Assembly: GCA_031002005.1 (NCBI GenBank)
Contig: CM061921.1
Location: 141,951,283 to 142,015,282 of the forward strand
Direction of reading: 5' to 3'
DNA length: 64,000 bases
Source: Vandiemenella viatica
Lineage: Eukaryota > Arthropoda > Insecta > Orthoptera > Morabidae
Each line of letters opens with the position of its first letter. Position 1 is the first letter of the stretch. The notes under the pieces were generated by a model. That model did no database searches, was not told where the DNA came from, and saw only the letters and a list, made by a program, of their open reading frames with translations. Of the stretch, positions 56,766-64,000 are shown in pieces. The translations under genes and the position numbers were made by a program.

Positions 56766-57229
56766 TGGTAACCTTTTGATAGCAGTTTCACTAATCATTT
56801 GACTCTCGCAGTTCTTAGAAATATTGGCAATTTTTATGTAATTCAGCTACTCTTACAGCTTTTTTTCAGTTTGTTTTAAATCGCTATTAATATCTATCTT
56901 TTTGTTTTTTTAGCACACCCCTGTATAGTTGCCAATGACTTTGAGTTTATACATTCTTCACTACTACCTGTCCTGTTCTTTCTTATGAGCTTAGCAGGTA
57001 TTTTCTATCAGCACCTTAAATATTTATGTATCTTCCTTTTATTTCTGAAAATTAGCTTTCATCTTTCTTTAGTGGTCATCAACAATTATCAACGAATATT
57101 TTAGATGCACGCGTGATTTATCAAGTTGAAATTTTACTAAAATTTTGAACATGGCTGCGTTTCAGCAACGGTGAGAGTTGTTCAGTTGAAAATGATAGCC
57201 AACCAATTGCATCAATTAGGTTTATTAAA

Positions 57230-57275
57230 CCTTGACCGCGGTTTCGACGATCATAAGATCGTCTTCTTCAGAAGG
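57230..57275 (-). ncRNA. Hammerhead ribozyme-like motif, left arm
   Basis: In the order of a type I hammerhead: CCUU (stem I), CUGAAGA core, one extra A, stem II GACGAUC-UUAU-GAUCGUC (7 perfect pairs), GAAA core, mini stem III ACC-GC-GGU, then C as the expected cleavage nucleotide, then AAGG closing stem I. The C-U-G-A-N-G-A and GAAA boxes are intact. The extra A before stem II departs from the canonical core. Two-base stem III loops of this kind occur in hammerheads of Penelope-like elements. Confidence 0.55.
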
Positions 57276-57428
57276 ACTCGTGGAATCACATAGTCAGAAA
57301 GGAGTCAAATAACTCTTATCATATCGCAGAAGTTTTAAAACATTATAACCATTCACATAAGTGCACATCGCACTGCGATATGACAAGAGTTATTTGGCTC
57401 CTTTCTGAGTATATGTGATTCCACGAGT

Positions 57429-57474
57429 CCTTCTGAAGAAGACGATCATATGATAGTCGAAACCGCGGTCAAGG
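57429..57474 (+). ncRNA. Hammerhead ribozyme-like motif, right arm
   Basis: Same layout as the left-arm motif: CCUU 57429-57432, CUGAAGA 57433-57439, extra A 57440, stem II 57441-57458 (one G-A mismatch, AUAU loop), GAAA 57459-57462, stem III ACC-GC-GGU within 57462-57469, predicted cleavage after C57470, AAGG 57471-57474. Confidence 0.55.
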
Positions 57475-57516
57475 TTAAATAAACCTAATTGATGCAACTA
57501 GCTGGATATCATTTTC

Positions 57517-58700
57517 ACCTGATGAAATTTTACTGATACATAACATAACCAAAAATTATCACAAAGACATTATGTCTCCCTGTTTAGATTGTTTCGTCAA
57601 CTTTGATTCTTCCAATGTCCATCAAACTTTATGACTGAATGACTGAACAAGCGATTTTCTGTCTAATTTCCGGCCAGAAGGATTCACTAATTTTGCTGTC
57701 CATCCTGACAACATTAATGGAAACAAAGAAAAAAAAAATTAAAATCAGTAATCTCAAAACTATTGTTGGAAGAGTGCCAGGCGATCAGAGAATTCCATGC
57801 TTCCGACTGTTCGAGATTTCCTGAGGTACAGTTTTGATTTTCGTCAGAACTCTTGTCGTTATCGTCAAATTCAGTGATGTCTTATTTGGTATCACTGACG
57901 GCGCTTTATCCGGTGGAATCACAGTCGTTGGTTGTCGTAGTGAAGACTTACGTCGATGCATAAAGACTTTCTATCTTGCAGTTCATGGAATCTCTGTGCA
58001 GCGCCTCACAAGCTCCAGTGCAGTAGGGCTGGCGATCTCAACAAGAGATCACAAATAACTGCTGGTTGCAGGTCGGTTAGAAAGAATAATTTTGTATTGT
58101 CGTGATTACTTAGCTTGAATTGGCTGAACGCCGAGAAGTGCTAGGCATCATTGGTGGTAGTTTCAGCGCTGTGGACGAATTCATTAGGCAGAGTCAGCTG
58201 TGTGCTGTATTTATGTTACCAAATGAACTCTTCAGATCTGTTTGAATTCTATAAAGTTTAAGAGTAAAGTGCCAACCCAAATAGCTATGGTTTTGGCAGG
58301 TTGATCCTTGCTGATTACGGCTACGGTTTCAAAGGGTTGCTCCTTGATGAGTATGCTTTTGCAATCGATGGTAATGATCAAATTTCGGTATAAAACACAG
58401 AGCAGTAAAGAACTGATGCTGCCTATGCTGACTTACTACAAGTGGTCATTCAGCATTGTGGACATTTACACTTGTGTGTGAATGTGTCCGCCGGTCTTTG
58501 AAATCATGATCGATTTTATACAAAATGAAGCAGTCACTGACCATTTTTGCTGTCCATCGGATTGGAGGATTCGATATGTTCGGCATCGAGTTATTTGCCA
58601 ACATTGGAAACTTTTGTCGAATTGTGACAGCACAGTTGATCGAAATGTTGTATTAAATGTCAAGTTATGGCACTTACTTACTTACTTTCCGTGTCCGGAC
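57517..58700. other. Unassigned sequence
   Basis: A plus-strand 74-aa frame (57834-58058) is unrecognised. No other signal. Confidence 0.35.
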
Positions 58701-58704
58701 TGTT

Positions 58705-58983
58705 TCAGATTGTGTTTTCCTGGAAACTAGCTGCTTGGATCTCTTTATCATTGGTTAGGAACAGGTCTTCATCTTGGCATGTGAAACCCATGTGTCTGCA
58801 CTCGAGGAGATGTTCTGGTGTCTGAATGTAGCCACAGTCACACTTGTCGTCATCCGTGTATCCCCACTTTTTCCACCTGATGACACGGTAAATCCAGCTT
58901 GATTTTGACAGACTGCGACCCAGCATTAGTTGATAGCCATTGGTGAAATGATTGCGTCGAAAGCGAGGAATTGTATTAGCCAC
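58705..58983 (-). pseudogene. LINE ORF2 C-terminal fragment (92-aa frame)
   Basis: The frame reads RNHFTNGYQLMLGRSLSKSSW, then RWKKWGYTDDDKCDCGYIQTPEHLLECRHM. The CDCG-xxQTxxHLLxC motif is the C-terminal zinc-binding landmark of many LINE ORF2 proteins. RT is absent, so this is a truncated copy, though the frame itself is open. Confidence 0.65.
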
Positions 58984-59059
58984 TATGCTGCAACTACCAT
59001 TGATTCTTTGGTTGGCTGCAGTATATTCTAATATATCATGCTATTTAGTAGGCACACTG

Positions 59060-59295
59060 TGAGATATTATGTTTATCAGGGTATTGCTTTAAATTGTATA
59101 TAAGTGGTTTGTGATCGGTATAGAGGATAAATTTTGCTTCCGTCTTGAAAGAACTGCAGATCATTAGCAGCTCTCTTTTGTATATGCTGTGGTTTTTTTT
59201 TCAGCCTGGTCTGGATGTGTAAGAGCAGAAGCACTATAGTTGATTTACAATCCTGGCAAACGATTGTCCAACGCAGTGAGGGGTTAAGTAGCAAC
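59060..59295 (-). pseudogene. Ty3/gypsy RNase H relic
   Basis: Minus-strand frames give IYKRELLMICSSFK, then AKFILYTDHKPLIYNLKQYPD, the Y.xREL...TDHKPL block of gypsy-type RNase H. Frameshifts and stops flank it. Unrelated in sequence to the young gypsy element at 10.5-15.8 kb. Confidence 0.6.
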
Positions 59296-59299
59296 AGAA

Positions 59300-60470
59300 T
59301 TTCACTACACCAACAAACTTTGACGTACTGAAGTTATCGATGGTACCTCCTTTTGCTGTAACCAGCTTTTATGCTCTATTTTGCTCTCTAAACAGTGCTG
59401 ATGTTAGTAGTCAGCAGTTTACATTTATGATCCATATTCTTCGTAATCCATTTGGGACCTGATTCCTGACTGACTGATAGAATAGCTATGAGGTCGTTGG
59501 ACACTTAGATTTGCACTTGTCGATATCCATAAAGGAGACAACAGCACTGGATTCGGTGCACGACTGTACATGAAATCCGCCGGCAGAATAACATTTCTGA
59601 AACGTCGAGCATAGATTGAGTGTCGTCTTCACTAGGGGTAATTTAGGAGTTCGACTTCTGTGACATGAAGCCCTCGATGAAGGAAACTATACCGTCTACA
59701 CCCATCACAAGCCACTTATCACTTTCAAGCAAAATCCGGTTAAGTATTGCCTTTCAAAGCACGCCAGCCAAATAACACCGAATTCCAGTAATGATTGAAA
59801 GAATCGCGTCACTAGGTCGAGTTTGTAAGCTGACGCTGTTGATTTCGGGCCTCGCCGAAGCAGGACCTGCGATCGGAACTACAGCCGCGTGTGTAACAGG
59901 AGCGAAAACATCCGTCTTGTTTATTTTGCCAGTGGCTCACTAGTTCACCGGTTTGACAGACGATAACGGTCTATCTTTCAAATCTCGTTTATCGTAGTTA
60001 CGATTTGTAGTTGGTTTTCCGTAGGAGTATGCTGGGACGGTCTCCACTCCCAACCTCAAAAACTACACACACAAAATGTATTTGCAGAAAATGTACTCTG
60101 CTAACAGGCAAATGGTCACACTCACTACCCTTCCTCAGGTTAGGTCAACTTAAGGACCTCAGCCAACAGTAAAAGGATCACCAAATTAGGATAGCCCATT
60201 CTGTCTGTAGTATGCCTGGATAGGCTTACTCACATGTCGGAATCCAATACTATAAGCTGCCTACGTCTTTAGGTCTCTAAGGGGCTGATCTATGCTTTAA
60301 TCGAATCAAGAGTAATTATATTTTTTGTAAAAGTAGCTAGCTACTACTAATGAGAGCCACTTAAATCTATATGATAATGGATTGCAACAATGAATTTAAT
60401 TACTAGCCTATATAGTTCTTGATCCCGAGGCAGTTTCACTTCTCACATACTACTAAATTTTGTCTTTTAT
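59300..60470. other. Unassigned sequence
   Basis: No gene or repeat identified with confidence. Confidence 0.35.
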
Positions 60471-60625
60471 TGGGGCCCTACCCTTAACTGGTTCGGCTCT
60501 ATTTAAAGGGCCCTGCCACCGGCTGTAGGGGCCCTCCGCTCGACAAGTTGTAGAGCTAAAAAAAAAAAAGAAAGGTCGGCAGATTTGGTCTGAGAGAGGG
60601 CCCTAACCGATGAATTAGGGTTCGC
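60470..60625. mobile_element. Possible MITE with GGGCCCT modules
   Basis: Several GGGGCCCT/AGGGCCCT blocks surround GTAGAGCTA-A10 (60550). Termini are unclear. Confidence 0.35.
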
Positions 60626-60684
60626 AGACGTGCTTTCTGTCTGTTCAACTAATAACTAAATAACTATGAAAAAACTATTTTTAC

Positions 60685-60916
60685 TTATGGCTTTACGCCT
60701 CATCGACGTCGAGGTAGTCAGAGGCAAGGAAAGGACTGGGACAAGGAACGGGAAGAAATTAGGCCATGGTTTTCTGAAGGAAGCTCCCCAGCATTCGTTT
60801 GGAGTGATTTAGGGAAACCATGGAAAACCCAAATCTGGAAGCTTGCACCGCGATTCGAACCCACGTCCTCCCGAATGCGAGGCCAGAGCGATACCGCCCA
60901 CCCACTACGCTCGGTA
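60685..60916 (-). repeat. SINE family A
   Basis: Full minus-strand copy (TATGGCTTTACGCCTCATCG ... CACCCACTACGCTCGG). Confidence 0.85.
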
Positions 60917-60959
60917 TTGAAAAGTCAAATTTAATGCTCCTCTACATTTTGAATTTATA

Positions 60960-60963
<4 letters not shown>

Positions 60964-61012
<49 letters not shown>

Positions 61013-61200
61013 CAGTCTTTAAACTGGCTTGTTGCAATCCTCAAACCTCTCCTATCTTGTGCTAACCATTTCATCTCTGCATATCCCTTACAACCCACGT
61101 CCTCAATTATCTGCTTCATATATTCCAATCTCTGTCTTCCTCTACAGTTCTTACCTTCGACCGTTCCCTCTACCTACAACCTAGGATATCGCTACTACGT
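60964..61200 (-). pseudogene. LINE 3' end with 44-nt poly(A) tail
   Basis: On the minus strand, GRQRLEYMKQIIEDVGCKGYAEM... and a LAQDRRGLR stretch match the GR.R..W...I......L..LAQDR..WR tail of RTE-like or related LINE ORF2 proteins. A short 3' UTR and an uninterrupted 44-nt A tract (60964-61007) follow. The long pure tail suggests a fairly recent insertion despite the 5' truncation. Confidence 0.65.
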
Positions 61201-62092
61201 ACTTAATATCGTTTTTAACACTACCGGGCATTATTCTATGACCTATGCACAATAGTTTATTATCTGCTCTGTTTAATTATCTCTTCAACGTGTTTGAACA
61301 TAACTCATGTGAACAACAATCACTATTTTCCCCTTAACAATACTTTTATTATTTCTGTAGCTTTATAATTTCAGCGGCTTTCTATTTCACGTGACGTTCT
61401 GTTAGTCATTTCCACCACCCCTCTCAAATTTGTGCTGCTCCTGAATTGCAATACCGGTATATAGACTACTTTGTAATCAGTGTACTATTGTCATTCTTTT
61501 TCGATTCCAGTTAATGCTTTGCAATTCAAAAATTGATATCTGACTCTTTGCTTCGCTATAATAAAACCTACTTACCCGGCAGTGTGGCGCCATTACACTG
61601 GATCGCGGTGGTACCATGGAGGAAGGAAATCCTTCCTCCATGGGTGGTACGACAGACCTAACCTCAATTCCTTGGGCCGGCGTACCAGCCGTCCTGATGC
61701 GGTTTTCCGCAATTACCTATGCAAATACTGGGACGGTCCCAATATCCGCCCTCATAACTACACATTTCACAAACAAAAATACACTGCTCCCTATACTAAC
61801 GCTGTTTCTCAAGGTTCTTAATCCACAAGATGCTTCTGAGAACCATTTCATTAATTTTTTTAAATTGTGCTTACAAATTTCTAATACTTTTAGGAATTAG
61901 ATTTTATTCAAACTTCATAGTTCTCTGCTATTTTTTGCTAGTTGTAAACTGATTTTGTCATTGATCGAAGCCAACGGATATAAGACGAGTATGTTTTTGT
62001 TGAACCAGAATTGTAATTCACTCACTAATCATTTAGAATCGGTCATAAGAAAATAATGATGAAGCAGAGAGGAGAACACTGATGTCCTCTAA
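61201..62092. other. Unassigned sequence
   Basis: Contains the perfect palindrome at 61614-61643. No gene recognised. Confidence 0.35.
61614..61643. repeat. Near-perfect 30-bp palindrome
   Basis: CCATGGAGGAAGGA - AA - TCCTTCCTCCATGG: 14-bp arms and a 2-bp centre. Confidence 0.95.
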
Positions 62093-62384
62093 CAGGGGCG
62101 AATCCAAGATTTTGGTTTCCGGGTCGTGCTAGGATATTGGTTTTGGGGGGGGGGGGGGGAGCCTTGCCTTGGGCGAGGGTAGGCTAGGCTTTATGGGATG
62201 GGGAGGGTCGACGACAGAAAATCTCATATCTACATTGCCGCCCTTATAAGAACAGTAGAGCTTTTTTTTTTTTTTTTTTTTAGAAAAAAAGGGGTCCGTC
62301 CCCAAAATTACGATGTCGTCGGGGGTGACCTAGATGCATTTTTTTTGGGGGGGGGGGAGCCATGAGCCCCTGGACCCGCCCCTG
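62093..62384. mobile_element. hAT-type MITE (CAGGGGCGGATCC family), copy 3 (292 bp)
   Basis: CAGGGGCGAATCC ... GGACCCGCCCCTG. Flanks TCCTCTAA / GCATCTAG agree at 5 of 8 positions. Contains GTAGAGCT-T20 at 62256. Confidence 0.75.
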
Positions 62385-62800
62385 GCATCTAGGAATGTGA
62401 ATGCAGCTTCTGAATATATATTCTTAACACGCTTCCCTATATAAATCTTAATGTTTGCGGATATTAATTCCGTGTCTTGAAGCACATTATGCTTTATTAA
62501 TTGATTATCTGAAACGATTATTTCACTTCTATTATTGTTGATTTCATTATTTTAAGACCCTGTTTTTTTTATTTTTCCAGATAGGTCTATCATTCAATTT
62601 AATGGTTTGAATTTGTTCATATTCACAAGTTTTTCGCCAGGATTTCCCAATTTCATTAAAAAGTCTAACAATTCAACTACTTGTTATATGTACAAATTTA
62701 TTATTTCTGAATCCATGCTGCTGACTACAAAGAGATTAGAATAATGTAAACAATTTAAGTCATATGTCAATAACAAATTTCCTCAATTTATATGTATGGA
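62385..62800. other. Unassigned AT-rich sequence
   Basis: Nothing recognised. Confidence 0.4.
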
Positions 62801-63061
62801 ATAGGGGGATCAAACTGAGGCAATTGCCCTGGGCGGCAAGTTCAGGGGGGGGGGGGGGAAAAACCCTGTTTGAAATGGCGGTAAGTGGCAAATTCATGTG
62901 GTGGTGACCATTTTTTTAGCTCTACTGCCCTGAGCGGCAACCTCAGGGAGGGAAAATCAAACAATAGCTCTATACTATCTTGGGCGGCAAATTCATGTTG
63001 AAGGGGTGGCAATTTCAAATTTTTGCCCCTGCTCGGAAAAAAATTTGTAGATCCGCCGCTG
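62801..63061. mobile_element. hAT-like MITE, second family
   Basis: The right end GTAGATCCGCCGCTG (63047-63061) is the reverse complement of CAGCGGCGGATCTAC, a typical hAT terminus. The left end is eroded. The interior has four GGC(G)GCAA-TTCA-type modules about 50 bp apart and T7-AGCTCTAC at 62911-62925. Confidence 0.5.
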
Positions 63062-63170
63062 ATGGAATTTCTGGTCTGGAGACCTAGAAGGGTAGTCTGG
63101 TCACCGAGTGACAGAGTTTTGATTAGAGAATGCAAACCGCAGATATCCTAGTGCATCTCATATCAACAAA

Positions 63171-63306
63171 GCAAAACCCAGGGCCGCATTTAGGCTTTGT
63201 GGGCCCCTAGACTATACATGTGTTGTGGGCCCCCCTGTTGGCAGTGGCCTAGGCAATGGCGCTACAGCCTAGGTAGCCTATGCTTAAATGCGGCCCTAGC
63301 AAAACC
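63171..63306. mobile_element. 120-bp hAT-type MITE with perfect 8-bp target duplication
   Basis: Element 63179-63298: CAGGGCCGCATTTAGG ... ATGCGGCCCTA. The direct duplication GCAAAACC is perfect at 63171-63178 and 63299-63306. Confidence 0.9.
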
Positions 63307-63420
63307 CATAAAAAATTCTGATCACTCTGGACCATAACAACCACCATTAATTTAATTGCAATAGTCTGTTAATTGCACTTCCTACCTGGGCACAAACTGG
63401 GATCAAATTTTATTTTTTTT

Positions 63421-63715
63421 TAGATATAAAATATGAGCTAATGCTGGAGAATGACAGAGAAAGGATTAGGAAAGTGCTATACAAAATTGTTAAAAATAAA
63501 AGAAAACTCAGAAATGTGTGTGAAAGAATAATAAATGATAATGGAAATATAGTTGATAACATGGATAGATGAAGAAGTTGTGGAAGAAATATTTTGAAGA
63601 CCTATTAAATATGGTACAGGCAGCAAAGTTGTGCCAACGAACATCTATTACAGAACAGAAGATGAAAATTGTGAAGAGGCAATGGAAGACCTGACGAAAA
63701 GAAGTCAAAATTGGT
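63421..63715 (+). pseudogene. LINE ORF2 fragment (between endonuclease and RT)
   Basis: Frames read NDNGNIVDNMDR followed, after a frame change, by KKLWKKYFEDLLNM, the D..G.......I..RW.EYF..LLN landmark upstream of the RT domain in RTE-like and related LINEs. It is cut off by a SINE at about 63731. Confidence 0.6.
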
Positions 63716-63730
63716 TGTTTTTTTTTTTTT

Positions 63731-63930
63731 TTTGCTTATGGCTTTACGCCTTGATGATGTCGATGTCATTAGAGGCGGTAAAGGGCTGGGGACAAGAAAG
63801 AGGAGTGAATTTGGCCATGGACTTTTGAAGGAAGTATTCCAGCATTCACCTGGAATGATTTGGGGAAACCATGGGAAACCCAAATCTGGATGCCCAAACG
63901 GGGATTCGAACACACGACCTACCGAATATG
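63731..63930 (-). repeat. SINE family A
   Basis: Minus-strand copy beginning with a T-run (its poly(A)) and ending at box B and anticodon-arm-like sequence (GGGGATTCGAACAC). Confidence 0.85.
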
Positions 63931-64000
63931 AAACTGTTTCAGAAGACCAGAAGAGTGGTATTACTGTGCATACATTCAAGGAGGAGGATACAAGAAAATG

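Larger units (their letters stand above)
57188..57516. repeat. Large inverted repeat, 142-bp arms and 43-bp spacer
   Basis: Arms 57188-57329 and 57373-57516 are reverse complements with roughly a dozen mismatches or indels. Each arm carries a hammerhead-like motif, listed separately. The transcript would fold into one long hairpin. Confidence 0.9.

Noticed and set aside
1..64000. CRISPR array, bacterial operon or defence system
   Set aside because: No regularly spaced repeats, Shine-Dalgarno-led gene clusters or prokaryotic genes. Introns, SINEs and LINEs mark this as animal DNA.

Overview
This window looks like AT-rich, repeat-saturated intronic or intergenic DNA from a large insect genome. 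The evidence is RNA polymerase III-type SINEs, insect-type LINEs, Penelope-like elements, Tc1/pogo/hAT/Harbinger-like DNA transposons, Helitron-like repeats and a canonical spliced animal exon. The tRNA-unrelated body of the commonest SINE resembles, from memory, locust SINEs, so a polyneopteran (orthopteroid or stick-insect-like) host is my best guess. The sequence alone does not settle this.

Only one piece of host coding sequence is convincing. It is a 144-bp exon at 27836-27979 (+) with clean AG/GT splice sites, encoding part of an SLC16 (monocarboxylate transporter-like) protein. No other exon of that gene is recognisable, which implies introns of at least about 27 kb upstream and 36 kb downstream. 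The window is therefore probably mostly intron.

Layout. 0.8-2.0 kb: Helitron-like 1.2-kb repeat. 2.3-5.9 kb: a minus-strand chain of retroelement pieces: a 489-aa Jockey-type gag ORF whose 3' end is duplicated upstream of its own start, a Penelope-like C-terminal fragment, and the ORF1/ORF2 junction of a second, R1-like LINE. 5.9-10 kb: SINEs, a hAT-like end and an inverted copy of the Helitron-like repeat. 10.5-15.8 kb: a very young Ty3/gypsy element (444-bp LTRs differing at one base, GGAGG target duplication, tRNA-Ser-like primer site, frameshift in pol), inserted into another copy of the Helitron-like repeat. 16.8-17.4 kb: Tc1 relic. 22.9-24.4 kb: pogo-like element followed by a hAT MITE. 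25.5-27.7 kb: Tc1 transposase relic split by a CR1-like LINE. 27.8 kb: the host exon. 29-46 kb: SINEs, CR1-like LINE ends, Harbinger-like MITEs and Helitron-like ends. 46.9-48.7 kb: LINE and Penelope relics, one disrupted by a MITE. 51-54 kb: more MITEs. 57.2-57.5 kb: an inverted repeat carrying two hammerhead-ribozyme-like motifs. 58.7-64 kb: LINE tails, a gypsy RNase H relic, hAT MITEs and SINEs.

The genes do not form a pathway. What the window records is layered transposon insertion, and several nested insertions let the exact target duplications be read off from empty paralogous sites.
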